Of a DNA stretch of 64,000 nt, positions 1-13,018 are shown piece after piece. How positions within the stretch are numbered: the first letter of the stretch is position 1; each line of letters begins with the position of its first letter. A program made the translations under genes and the position numbers. The stretch comes from Argyresthia goedartella (taxonomy: Eukaryota > Arthropoda > Insecta > Lepidoptera > Argyresthiidae). Under the pieces are notes generated by a model, which was given only the letters and a program-made list of their open reading frames with translations, did no database searches and was not told the DNA's origin. The stretch covers positions 3,990,501 to 4,054,500 of the forward strand of contig OX463827.1 in assembly GCA_949825045.1 (NCBI GenBank). Reading direction: 5' to 3'.

Positions 1-596
1 AGGGTTGAGTGTTACTAAGTTTTTCCTCTTTCGCCTAATGGCATGAAAAAAAAAAACAATATACATGTCGAAACAAAAATCATTTTCAAAATAAAATTTG
101 ACTATATGGAAAGCTCAAACTTTGCTCCTCAATATTTGCTTTGCTCAAGTTTTACGTATCGTCGCTAAATACGAACTTAAGAAAACCAAAGTTCACTTGT
201 GAACATAGTCCATAATTGAAAGCAAGCGACGTGGAGCCTATCTTTAGAGATGTCTACATGCTTAAATGCATTCCCATGGCGTTTTAGCATGCATGGCTGG
301 ATCCCCTATCGTTTCACCCCTGATGGTATTCAAAACCCCTCTCCTGTTTCAAATTACTCCTTCAAGATTAGTACATCTGCCTATATTTGGTGATGTTTCG
401 TCGGTAGTCGTATAGTCTGCAAGTCCTTCGTCCAGTTTTTGGCAAAAGAAATTCTAAATCAAACTGTAGAAATTTACAAATATTCTTACCTTGCCGGTGC
501 TACACCTAATAGTAAAAGGCGTCTCGCAAAAAAATAATAATCTGAATCTGCTAATCGCTATGTTTTTTATTTGTATGCTTAGACAACATTCCATTT
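1..596. other. No gene recognised
   Basis: AT-rich sequence with no convincing coding frame, splice pattern or repeat. It ends where the first SINE begins. Confidence 0.5.
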
Positions 597-850
597 GACG
601 ACCTGGATGGCCGAGCCGGCAGTGACCCTGCCTACGAAGCCATGGGTCCCGGGTTCGAGTCCCGGTGGGGGCAAATATTTGTTTGATGAGAACGGATGTC
701 TGTACCCTAGTCATGGTTGTTTATCTATCTAAGCATAATATTTATCTATATAAGTATGTGTATCGTTGTCTACTACCCAAGATACAGGGAATCCTAGTTT
801 GGGACTAGATCAATGTGTGTAAATAGTGTCCAAGGTATTATTATTATTAT
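597..850 (+). mobile_element. tRNA-derived SINE, family A, copy 1
   Basis: The head starts GACGACCTGGATGGCCGAG and contains an A-box-like TGGCCGAG stretch and a B-box GGTTCGAGTCC, the internal RNA polymerase III promoter of a tRNA-derived SINE. A unique body with TATCTATATAAGTATGTGTA follows, then an (ATT)n tail. The same unit recurs at 17634, 21547, 48882 and 57675, which is the main evidence. This copy is full length with both promoter boxes readable. I could not define a target-site duplication because the tail is simple sequence. Confidence 0.88.
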
Positions 851-1503
851 TTTGCATGTGTGGCCGCTGTACACCCCCGTGCGACACATGCGTTTTCCAG
901 ACTCCCAATATCAGATATGCTAATATGCTACGGCCAAATATACATGTGAAACTTAACTTACATTTACTGGCTAATGTCCGAAATAATGTTCGTTTGTGAT
1001 ACGTGATCATCTTTAACAGACTAGACAGCATATTAACCGATGCTATAATTAACTAGTTTCTGCCTATACCGTAAGCGAAAAAACAAGGTGTTTCTCGTAT
1101 TGTAAATGTGTGAATGTTTTGTATACATTCTGGCGCAAAACAGAACCAAATTGTATGTATGTATGCGTATGAGTGTAGTTTGTATTCATTATGTGGTTTC
1201 CATAGATCTGATTAGCATATTTTCGGCTGAAATCTGGGTGATGTCTTTTGAAAACTTGGTTGGTCGTTGAACTGTATTTTTTATGATTGTATTTTATATT
1301 GTTACAGGTAATTTGGAGTTAACCGTTGCAACTTGATCTTACTTAAAGTGAAAATGAGGCAGGTATGTAAATTTAGAGGCCATTTAAAATGAGACACCAC
1401 TTAGAATATGCATATCTATACAATCAATAAATAACACGATAAAGTAGGGCTTACTTATTCCAAGGATAGTAAAAAATAGAAATATTAATTTTTAAAGATA
1501 AAC
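851..1503. other. No gene recognised
   Basis: AT-rich spacer between two SINEs; no coding frame or known repeat seen. Confidence 0.5.
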
Positions 1504-1732
1504 AATAATAAATATTAGAGGACAATCTTACACAATTCGAAGTAGGCCTATAGTAAGCTCAACAAGGCTTGTGTTATGGGTAATAGACGACGATATATTT
1601 CACAGAAAACATCCAAGACTAAGAAACAAATATTGATGCTCATCACACAAATATTTGCCCTTACCGGGATTCGAACCCAGGACCGTCAGCTTCGGAGGCA
1701 GGGTCACTACCCGCTAGACTAAACCGGTCGTC
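1504..1732 (-). mobile_element. HaSE-like lepidopteran SINE, near full length
   Basis: Read on the minus strand it begins GACGACCGGTTTAGTCTAGC, has a B box GGTTCGAATCC, then a body with TTGGATGTTTTCTG, TAACACAAGCCTTGTTGAGC and GAATTGTGTAAGATTGTCC. This head and body match my recollection of the lepidopteran HaSE-type SINE. The head is related to family A but the body is different, so this is a separate subfamily. Confidence 0.85.
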
Positions 1733-2669
1733 AAATAGATATCTGCCTGATATTAATGACAACAAATATATTAAACCATAATAGAATACAAAACCATATA
1801 ATTTTGCCTATCAATCAATCTATCAATAAATCTGAAACGGTATTCATATTTCGGATGTTTTTCGACACCGCCGAATGTCTCGTATACATTTGTACCTTAT
1901 AAAACAAGCAAAGGTCGACGACCTCATTATCGGACTCTGGTGTATAATATATAGAACAATTTCCACGTCCGATTTTCGTCACAAATTCGTTACGATTCCG
2001 GGGAATTGCGTCATCACGCGCTGAATTTCGGAACTTAAATGTGAGAAAAGAATAAATTTTTCTCATGAGCTAGCTCTTTGCCTTATGTTATCCTAGGGTT
2101 TAAATTGTAAGATTTCAGGAAATGATTAATACTTCATAGCCACTTACTAAGGTCGTGCCTAATTAATGTGTGTTTTTCAATATTAAGAAACTTTTTGGTT
2201 TTCGGATCTGCATTCTCATGGTGCCATTATAATTGCAATACGATTTATCCGATTCAGAGGTGAATGAACTCATTATCAATAAACTAGCGTGCCGCGCGAC
2301 CGTTTTTCAGACCACATGTCTGGTATGTAAAAAAGTGTTTATTACTGCGCATTTTCGAGAATTTCAAGATACGAGTAAAACTTTAACAAACAGAGTTTTA
2401 CTACAAAAATTAAACTCCAGTTCAAGGCTTGTTTATAAACAAATATGTTTAGGATTTGACGTGTTTTTGGTCAAGCAATGTTTGATATTTTTTGTAGTTG
2501 CACTGACAGCGTTTTTATGCACCTAAATTCACTACACTACAAATATTAAAAAAAACGAGCGACCACAGAACAATTTGCGTTTTTTTTTCATCATTTTCGA
2601 CCCCTTCAAACCCATTGAATTTTATCGGATGAATAAGTGGAACTATTATATAAACATTAGCCGACTGCA
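1733..2669. other. No gene recognised
   Basis: Mostly AT-rich. Short frames at 1815-2066 (minus) and 2233-2526 (plus) show no domain or transcript signals, and I treat them as chance. Confidence 0.45.
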
Positions 2670-3262
2670 TTGCCTTTCAATACCACATACAAATTATGAA
2701 TGCACCTGGTTAATTACATGGAATATGAAAGTAGCCGCACCAATAACTTTGGAACGCCGTATCTCCGCCATTTTGTATTTTTTTTTCAAATAAGTGATTC
2801 GACAAAAAATACATACAGCAACAGGTTCGATAATTATAAAGTTGACATTTATTAGCTGACCATATTTAAGGGGATGATAGTAAACATCATTACGAACAAC
2901 TTTCCTCAAAAAACATATGGTCGCAAAAGAAAAAATTGTTTCTTCCCTCAGTACATTGACCCGATCAGCTGATTACAAGTTACTACAAAAACAAATTTCG
3001 TTTGCGATTATATGTTTCATGGGGAAAGTTGTTCATAATGATGGTTACTCTGTATAATTATCGAACCTGTTGACAAAATTTCACGAAAATCAGTTGAGAA
3101 ATGCGAACTGTAGAGGAGAACATCCGGACAGCCGGAAATCCGGACAAACAGACATAAGAAGACATTTTTGCCCACGCTGAAACGGAGTCGCTTCGTCGCA
3201 ACACGCGCCCGCTCGGTCAATAGCTTGTGGGACTTGTATAGTGGGGCCAAGATTAGAGACAT
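2670..3262 (+). repeat. Dispersed repeat F, copy 1, with internal hairpin
   Basis: The opening (AATACCACATACAAA..., GAATGCACCTGGTTA, then CCGCACCAATAACTTTG) is repeated near 3765-3860 and 53955-54420. The later part (TTATCGAACCTG, then ACATTTTTGCCCA and a GCTTCG stretch) is repeated near 54526-54670. The insertion state differs between copies, so the ends are approximate. It has no coding capacity I can see; the class is unknown. Confidence 0.6.
2819..3072. repeat. Large imperfect palindrome (two nested arm pairs)
   Basis: Outer arms at 2819-2836 and 3055-3072 are perfect 18-base inverted copies (CAACAGGTTCGATAATTA). Inner arms of about 57 bases at 2879-2937 and 2994-3050 match with roughly ten differences. 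The loop is about 56 bases, and the left side carries about 40 extra bases between its outer and inner arms. A transcript across it would fold into a long hairpin. Confidence 0.75.
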
Positions 3263-3525
3263 TTGACGTCTCTCAGTCTTAGTTTCATAGAGAGGTACAC
3301 CAGCTTAAAAAATCGATTAAATTTAATGAATCGATACGGACTTCAAACATATGTGAATCGAATGCAGTCATCATTACATACAATTATGTTTTATCGATCG
3401 ATCGATCGATTCTTTGGTCATCCCTATTATTAAAAAAGAAAAAGTGTAGATGTAATGTCTGAAATGGATATATATTAAAATTGCTTTCTTTTGACATTTT
3501 TACAGTAACAAAGTTGAGCAATTGA

Positions 3526-3950
3526 GCGTTTTTAGGGTTCCGTACCCAACGGGTAAGAACGGAACCCTATTACTAAGACTTCGCTGTCCGTCCGTCCGTA
3601 CGTCCGTCCGTCCTTCCGTCCGTCTGTCACCAGGCTGTATCTCAAGAACCTAGCTAGCTAGAGAGTTGAAATTTTGACAGATTATGTATTTCTGTTGCCG
3701 CTATAACAACAAATACTAAAAAACAGGATAAAAGAAATATTTAAGGGGGCTCCCATACAACAATTCTTTCAATACCACATACAAACTTATGGATGCACCT
3801 GGTTACGTACATGGAGTGTGAAAGTAACCGCACCAATAACTTTGTAAACTATATTTTGCTGTGTAAAATCCAAACTATACACTCCACGCCATCGCTTCCA
3901 TTGAACGGTGGTACGGAACCCTTCGTGCGCGATTTAGACTCGCACTTGAC
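3526..3950 (+). repeat. GGTTCCGTACC-type lepidopteran repeat G, interrupted
   Basis: Begins AGGGTTCCGTACCC, passes a degenerate TCCG-rich stretch at 3585-3630, continues with GGCTGTATCTCAAGAACC and GGGGGCTCCCATACAACAA, and ends with GGTACGGAACCCTTCGTGCG and a CTCGCACTTGACCG motif plus a T run. Between about 3765 and 3900 a fragment of repeat F interrupts it. The same family appears at 41196-41590, 60700-60760, 62262-62340 and 62811-63485. It is common in moths and butterflies as I know them; its class is uncertain. Confidence 0.78.
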
Positions 3951-6900
3951 CGTTTTTTTTTTAATATTGTGTGCCCTCCGTTTCCAGGTTACGTTGTTGA
4001 TTTTTTAATGTAGTTTCAAACATTACCTTTGGCATGAATCTGGGCTCCACTATAGGTCACTAAAGTGTCCGAGTTCATGATGAAATGAACCGTATAAACA
4101 TTGTACACAAGAGTCACTGACAGTTCAATTCGAATCATCTTTCGATGCGTAATCAATCGTGCTACCAACACAGATGTATACGTCGATATTAAAATAAAGA
4201 TAATTCTGTTCTAACCCCAATTACTATCAAATCATGCTTTGAAACCGTTAGGTTCAGCTGTAAAAGGTATTAAATACAGGCCTATTACATTATAGCAATA
4301 ATATTCTAGAAGCCGACCTAGATTGGGTGTAATGGCTTTCTATATTATTATTAAAGTGTAGATAACCTAAGCCTGGTAGTTATCGTGCCAGCACGTGCCT
4401 ATCACTTTTCATTGCTCGGTGTCAATATTTACTTATCTATACTATACGAGCAATATGATTTATAAAAGTCATTTTTAATTAAAATTAAAATTTTAAAGTC
4501 AATGTTTTTTTTTTTTTTATATTTGATATTGATTTATTTTTTAACGGTTGCACAAGTGTTAAGGCCAATGTGTTTTTAGTATACCAGCACAACACTTTGT
4601 TTACCTACCTGGTAATAAAATACAACTTGCACGTGGATATACCTAATAAAATGAAACATCCAACTCAGTATTCCGCTGTTACTATTTCTATCTAATGGAC
4701 CAAATATATATTTGAAAATAAACTAATAAAGAAAATAAAATCATAACCCCATTCGCAAAATGGCCGCCTTCGAATGGATTGAAGCAAATATTCAGTGCTG
4801 GAAATTGGAACTAAAAATATAACCAGAGACAGCAATGTCCGTCCGGATTATAATGACAGCAATAGAGATGGTATTATCTCGAAAGTATTGGCAAAATTCA
4901 AGCCCTGTACCATGCAACACCGTTTGCATCGTTTGGAATATGCAAAACGTTTTTGCTGGCTCGAAATATGCAAATGACGTTATTGATAGCATTTTCGCCA
5001 ACTTTGTTTATAGTGTTTTATCGATCAAAATGATGTCCCGCTGAATAAAGAAGATAATTTTGTCCGTAAATGTACTTGCGGATTAAATTCAGCGATACAA
5101 AGAATATACATATAAGTTTCATAGTACGAGCCTGTTTGGTCCGAGCTGTCGCCTATGGGATGGGTGATTCCTTGATCCCTCGACTGATGGGAAATTCACT
5201 ACACTTCCAATATGGATTACCTGGTATTACGGAATAGCTAAAATATGGCTATTTGTGATAATATATAGTCTGGTGAGCAATGTATTATTTTTAAACTGAA
5301 CATCTTAGGCAAATGCTGAACATACATATAAATTAAATAATATCATATATGAAAACCAATTCTAAATGTTTAGATGAAACAGATATCTTATGATGTGAAG
5401 TTTAATTATTGTAATAAATTGTAATAAATAAATCTCCTGGCCATCAAACATCAACAAAAAAGAGCCCTGATATCTGGAAGTCTAAAAATTACTTTTCTTA
5501 AACACCTACTTTTTCTTTATCGGCCAAACTGTAAGTATCAAATTAATCAACATTAACCTATCTGAAAAATCAGATCTTACCTAATCCCCAAACTCCTCAG
5601 TTGCCAGGGAAACTTTTATCTGCCCTCCTTTCCCTGTATTTGTCAATATCATCACTTTCGCTCTCAATTCTGCTAATGCTGTTAAGTCCCTAATATTGTC
5701 ATTGTCACATGTCTTAGACGCCTAATCCTACTTTATCAGTGGGCACACACATCCGATATCTATCGGCATTTCGACGGGAGTCATTGACATCTGCTTCTGC
5801 TATTGCCATCTATAGTAATACTTATAGACTTATAATATATGTCTATGTTATGAGATCTTCAGAGCCCGCAGGAGCATTTCATTTTAAGACCGAGTTATTA
5901 ATATCTGTAGTTTATTGGCTTTGGTAATATACAGATGAAATTATTTCACGCAAAGCATATTTTTGCACTGATTCCACTTGTTTGGCAGAAAGGTGGTTTT
6001 CCTCCTTTTCTTAATTACTTGTCTCAAAACTTTCAAAGATAACTTTATTTTTCAAAGTAATTTAATATCTAAAAGCCTAAAAGCAACGGTGTCTTTTTCA
6101 CTGAATATGAACAACAAACTCCAAGACGCGAACAAATTGTGATCCTAACTAAAGATTTTAGAATAATTGAGTGCTCACACTTAATAGACACCTCTAACAA
6201 GGTATCATATTTAATTGCAAGAAGCATGAAAGGAATACCACTAATCGTAGTAATGTAGATTTTAATTACCCTTATGGCAGATACGATACCAAAATGCATT
6301 ATTTACAAGGGAGTTACGTTTCACTCAGTGAAGTTACTGCTAATTAGATGTTTGTTTGTTGGATATTAACCAAGAGAAAAACTTGGAGTTACGGATTTCG
6401 CATTGTTTTAGTATATATGTACGTTGTAGCTTCTCGTTAGTGAAAATGTTCATATAAACTTCGCTTTACGTCTTCGATTTAAAACCCAAATTGTTTTAAT
6501 GTCGCACAAGAAATCGTGACTCGTAATCACGTCCCGGGAATTTATTTCGACAATCGATAAAAGCTTTCGACCTACTACCTGTTTCATAAAGTTCCTTGTC
6601 GTTTTCGCAAAAGATTTATTATTACTTAAACAACTGTGAAACAACATATTAATCTTGTCACGAAAATAATCTTGACTCAATCGGTTTTAAATTGACAATA
6701 TTTTCAACGAAGTGCTGTGTTATGTCAAAAACCGCTGAACGTTCGTCGAATTTAATGCAGAATCGATTTGACCATATCTAAATGTTAGTGGATAATTCCA
6801 TCAGCTGGCAATATTTCAAGAAAGCTCTTAAATTATTTGACAGTACCCGAGTGGACTGGAAGGAATAGCTGGCTTTACTTTTCAGTTTCTGTCACAGAAG

Positions 6901-9900
6901 TAGTCTTTATTCAAAAGGTAATAGGAGTATGAGTTCTGTGAAAGAATCCGTTTGCACGCCGACTGCAAAAATAAAGCTGGATTAACAGATCACATCGGAT
7001 TATGTTCTCAAGTGTAGTTTGCTGACCGAGTTACCGAAGGTCGAGATTCATTATGATTGACAGCAAAGATTTTGTAAGAGTTAGTTTGGTTTTCGTTCTC
7101 TATTTGATTACATTGCTATGTCAGATCCAATTATCTTTCTATTCGATCATTCTCTTTGTACAAAACATTGGTTTATTCTTTATCCAATGCTTGTTAAACT
7201 TCTGTATCGTGTGGAGTTGTGAACAGTGTTTGATCTTCATTCGGAGCTAAAATATCGTTTCGTTTTTATGGCTCTCCGCTGCGAACTCTGTTTTTACCGT
7301 TGAAAATCGTTGCAGATGTTAAAAATGCGCGCACCAATATTTCGTTGGTCGGTCGACAGCGCCCCCAGCCGCTCGATCGTCGAACCAAACCCCTATTTAC
7401 GCTCGCAGGTATCGGGAACTGCAAAGTTTTTATGTGTGTGTGTTTTGTATTATTTTTCTGAAATTGGAAGCTGCACATCTGGTGCAGGGCAAGAGCAGGC
7501 ACACGTTTATAGCTCTGTTATGACTGCAATCCGAATCGCGAGCATTTTTATGTATTTTATTTATTAGCGCGGCCGTGCTGCGGTAAATTAAATTTGGTAT
7601 ACACCGGACGTTCAGTTTCATTTGCTGACTTTAATTCGATTAGTATAGGTAAACACAGGGTTTTACAGTAATGTAACGATTACGACATTTCTCATAGCCA
7701 GACATAACCACGAAAGATCTGCGACCAAAGTGATTCGATACGCAACGGTGTATTGTATTTGTATACGATGGAGAATTCATCAACTTAAGGAGCGTTCGGA
7801 GGGAAAGCAATTTTCCACCTCGCGACTCACGAAATAAGATGGATTATTCAACGGGGTAAAAGCGTAATATTTCAAAAACCACCTAACCAGATTAGGGCGG
7901 AAGCGTTTTTGACACGGTAGACGATACTATTTCTTGGAGATTGAGATGGGCGAGAGCTATATTCCGGGGAGACTGGCGAAGTTGGAAAAGGAGGTTCTAT
8001 GTGTTGAGTTATACTGGCAGGTTTTTGGCTATATTGATTAAAAGGAGGTTAAAGAGAAAGAAATAGATTATAATAATAAAACAAAAGAAAATGAATTTAT
8101 AAGAAAAAATCTTAGTTGTACAGAAAACTGGATTGGTAAATAAGTCTCAATTAATAAACTACAACCACACAACGCTTCCAACATTTATATACTCACAACA
8201 CAGTATTGCTATATTGCAGTTGGTTGATACGCTTGCAAAGAGATAAGTTTCTAGGACATTACACGCTGCGGTGTCATGTTACTCGGATGGTTTATCAATT
8301 TTATGTACTGCGAAACACTACTCCGGTAGTTTCTGCGCATATTTTCATAGTCCAATATATATATATTTGTCGTATTTCCTGTCTATATTGACAAGAATTG
8401 AGAACTTGTATAAATTACTGGTACATGTTACTATTTTTGACGCAAAGTTATTCCTAAGCACATCACAAAAATTATTTATTACCTATAATTTACGTCGGAA
8501 TTGATTGAGGTGTCTTTCTTCTTTACTTTTAGTATGAAATGAGTTCGCTTTAGACATATCTACACATAAATATGTAGTGTTGAGGTATATCATGTGGTAA
8601 TATAACTATGTCTGTCTCATATTACCCTAATAATTCGTTAAGATTAAATTCATCTACAGTTTTTTTCTCCACGGGGCCTAACAAGTAATGTAACTTTAGT
8701 AAAATAATGGTAATTTCCCCAGGTCGTTTTCCTGCTAGTGCCAGTATGTTTATATCGAATTTATTTTCTACTGTAATGCGGTCTTATCACAACCAAACCG
8801 CAGATTTAATCAAACGCAGCTGAGTCTTAGGGTAAACAGATGCTCGCTGTAAGTAGGCCAAATACATTATAAATATTTCAATGACTACTCAAAAAGGGAT
8901 TATCTGCTAAGTAACTAAGCCCTGTGGAATCACCGAAACAAATGGTTTGTACGCACATTTTATGTTACTAGACTGACATCCTCACGAGTCAACATAATGT
9001 AGAGGTAAACTGAATTGATATGCTCACTTTTCGTGATTATATTATGTATTTATGAAGAGGGTTTTATCTAATTATATATTTCAACTACTATTTTTGTAGA
9101 TATATTAGGGACCATTTATCTTTTAGGGGTAGCTACAGAGCACCAATACTCCAAATAATTGACAAGAAAATGAATCCAAAACCTAATCTACAAGTCAATC
9201 TGGAAGCGACCACAGAGATAATAGACTAGCAATGGCGGACTCGAATTAAATTCGAACATGGCTGCGCCGCCGGTACAGCAAATTTAGTTAATGCATCATT
9301 CAGTCAGACGCGATCATTCGTTGGATTCAAATAAATTGCACTGGCAACCTTCCCTGCCTGAGTCTCCATAGTCAAATTACTCACTCTCACAACGCCAAGT
9401 AAAGCCTGCAACACTAGCGGAGTCGCTCGTGTAATATTAAATTATAGTGGCCCAAGCAAGGCATTTCGAAATGGAAAATTGTATCCCTCTGTACGTTTTG
9501 CCAGACCGACCGTAAAAGAGAATTTCTGTTCGCGTACTCGCGTTTATTTTCAATATTTCCCTATTATAAAATTCCGTTTGCCGCACAATATACGGCAAAA
9601 GCTAATGGCGACTGCGGCACGTCATTTAGAGAGCATTTAGTTTCAATGTGAAAAAGAGAGTACAAAATAAAATCGAAGGGAAATCGTCTCGAACGTCCGG
9701 TGAAGTCTAGACGAGTTATTAATGTGTTACCTTTTAGAGGATGTAGGAGGTCGCATCAGTAAGGCTGGAAGAATACATTTGCGAGCGTCCCGTCAGATCA
9801 CGTCGCCCTGTGTACTACGGATATAGATAGACAAATGCGATCTTATCCTCCTTTAAACCATCGCCGAGGCACGTCGGATGAAAATTGCGAAATATGAGAG

Positions 9901-12900
9901 CGAGGCCTCAGTGTCGTTTTCATCGGAGCTGCTGCTGGAGCGTAAACATTTATCACATTTTGTGTCTGTTAACAAAATGGACAGGCGAAATGTGTTGGCC
10001 CTGAGGATAGAAGCGGGGCAAAGTGGATTGAAGCCTTCTAAAAAGGTTTGTGGCTGGGGTATTGCTCCTTTTCAAAATATTTGCCTTACTTGCCAGGTTC
10101 GAGTTAAGAGCCGGTATGAACTTTGAACAACCAAGAGCTGCATTTTATAACTAAAATAAGATGCGAAGAGACTTAAAACTTCTTATTATTCAGGCATCGT
10201 CCTTTGTAACATCCATTTTTATCTTCAAAGAAACAATATGCAGTGTTCTTTATGAAAAATATACATTAAGGCGGCGTTGAACAGTATAGACCGAATCTGC
10301 ACTTTTAATTTATTCTCCTTCCGTTTGCGGACTGGACGTCATTCCGTTTTTGTAAAAGCGACACGTTTATGCTTTTATTTCTCCTCGGAGACTTTAAATA
10401 TCTTTTCGCTTTGAACAATTAAAGTGCGGGCTCATTTCCGAGGGTCGCCTAAGTTGATTCGTAAATTTGTTTGGCTTCCTCAGTTCGCTGTTTGTCTAAA
10501 GTTTCAGACAGGTCGGCAGCGGCACGATAAACGCGAGCCGGAGTTATCTCCCCAGCTTCTCCAAATTTAAGTGAATTCCTTCCAGCGAAAGTAGTTAAGA
10601 TAGAATCTTTCCCAGTTAGCTATTAATGGTGATATATTTCGCAATAACTTCTACCGAGTTAATTAAATTTCACCAGTTTAAAATCTTCCGAAGAATATTA
10701 GGTACGGTGATGTCTGGCAGCAGTTTATGAGCGCCATCAAAATGCAGATAACAAGAAACTTTACAACTAAAGTTAAACTCATTGTTTTGTTACCAGTCCA
10801 AGGCGACATCTCGCAAAGCTCTCCGCTTTAAGATTCATGAATATCATTAAGCCATCCCCCGTTTTGAATATTTTGTCTTTGCCGATGTACTAAGCCGCGT
10901 TCACACTTATTAGGTACCAGGTAATACAGAAAAAAACACTGCTCAAAAAACTATACTTAGCAAAACTAACTAAGCAACCCTGACCCAAAACTCTTCCCTG
11001 AGGTACGCCGCAAAAAGAACAATTGTACTCAAAAGAAATACCCCATTGTTTGAATGCAATCCCAAAAGATTTTCTCGAGATGGAATTATATCCGACATGC
11101 AAACCATATTTAAAAAGAAGGAAACAGTGGCTCGGGTAAACAAGAAAGTTGTCTGGCGCGTCTCGGGCTTCCCTCGAGCTGTATCAAACAAGTTTCCTAT
11201 AGACATTATTTAAGTTGCGCATCGTCGAGGGCAGTGGACACTCTATTAAATGTATCAGAAGTAACTTTTTAAAGTCCTCCTGTCGATGCAACTGTTAGTC
11301 GACCGCGAAATTGTAGCGAAGTTGAAACTTGGCAGGCGCCTACAGTGTTATAAAAAGGCAACGCTATTTTGAACTACGGATGTTGTTTCAGTTGTAGTGT
11401 GATCGTGAAACTCGATAGAGTCAAGGCTTATTCAACTTGGTGCCATTTTTTATGCAATCGCCTGTAAGCGTTTTGTCTGGTCTGTTTGTTGGTGATTCTA
11501 TTGTTGTAAAATTTATTTATTTTGGAAACGCAATATTGACGTTCACCAAACAGCGTGTTATATCGATTTATAAATGTGATAGGTCTAAGTTGATGAGAAT
11601 GGTTTCGCACAACGTACTGATAGCAAACCCTAGCAAAAACGGTGATTAAAGAACGAATTAATAAATCATACATTAATAGTTTACAACAAAAAATACGTAT
11701 GCATGAAACCAGTATATGTTTAGAGTAAGAAACCCTTAACCCCATACTGAAGTCAAAATAAATTTAAGACTCCAAGTTTTAAAAAAATCGCACTGACTTT
11801 CGGGGTGTAAATGTCATTTAACGTTTAGTTTATTACATAGTCTAGGATCGATAGTGATTTGCCAATCCTCATTCTCATCAACATTTAGATTTCCGATTTT
11901 AGAAGTAATAAAATAATAACTATTTATATTTTAATTCGATTCAAGCAGTTATGTATTTGTTCGTAATACTCCGTGAGTAACAGGCACCATTTTAAGTTTT
12001 TGTTTCATATTCTTGTTACATCTGAGCAGGCTAAAGTATTTTGACCATTCAGACAATTCATACATAACCTAACCTAACCATAAAACCTTAAACTCTGTTA
12101 TCTATAGTTTAACGACCTCCCACGTGTACGGTGTTGTACGCCTTTATAATTAATTTTGATTTTATTACTTATTGCAGCTATATGTTGAGTTTTCTGTCGC
12201 TATAAAATAGAACTAAGATGTCGAAATTCCGTTGTCATGTAGCTGTCATCTTCACATCAACTTAATATTCCTGTTCATGTCAACTTTACTGCAAACAAAC
12301 TAAAAAACGCAAGACAATATTGAGTGTAATAGTAAGAAACTAACTTAGACTTAGTAAATTGTCTGTAACTAACAAAATATGGATCCTTTAGCGCCCCGGA
12401 AAAAATAAATTACTGTTATTATTAATATTGTTGTGCTTAGGTAGATTTCTCAATTCATGTAACAATGATTTATCCTCCGAAGGTTGCAATTAACGCTGGA
12501 AAGGGATTTATCAAAAAATAGATTGCAACTTTGTCCTTTTAAATCATCGTAAAGTTCAAAAACGAAATCACCAAAAATAATAAAACAACCCTCACAGAAA
12601 TTCGCTGAAATTGTCAAAAGGCCCAAATAAAATTACGAACGGGTCGGCCATCAGGGACTAGAAGGCCCAGGGAAGGTAATTTTGACGCATTTAGTTCGCG
12701 GATTAATATATTTCCATTGGAACCCCCAGATAACTTTAATGACCGTCGCACTCTCGGGTTCAGTACGTCAGCTGACTCGGAATTGGTTCGTTGTGGAACT
12801 TAAGTTAATTTAAGACCGGAATTAGTCTCAAGTTAAGAAGGATTATAACTGCTTAAAATAAGTTTTGCAACTTGCTCTTTGGCGCCATCATAAGTAGGCC

Positions 12901-13018
12901 GCCTATGAGTGTGATTTGGAACCTCGTTTGCTGCCTATATTTGTCTGGTAATTGGGAGTTTTCTGCTTTGTGTAAATTATGTTTGTTTGGGTAGGGCATG
13001 TCAATGCTGAATTGTGTA
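3951..13018. other. Long repeat-poor stretch without recognisable gene
   Basis: Nine kilobases with no SINE, LINE or MITE copy that I can recognise, in contrast to the flanks. Many short frames occur (for example 9878-10126 plus and 11428-11745 minus), none with a recognisable domain. More GC-rich patches lie near 7266-7420, 9230-9420 and 10310-10570. They could be non-coding exons or regulatory elements of SoxC or another gene, but nothing in the sequence proves that. Confidence 0.4.

Noticed and set aside
597..670. Genuine tRNA gene
   Set aside because: The tRNA-like head is followed by a SINE body and recurs five times; the cloverleaf is not intact.
3394..3411. ATCG tandem run as a functional site
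   Set aside because: A simple ATCGATCG microsatellite with no context.
12064..12080. CCTAACCTAACC, like the insect telomere repeat
   Set aside because: Only two to three units, here and at 26431; too short to be an interstitial telomere track.
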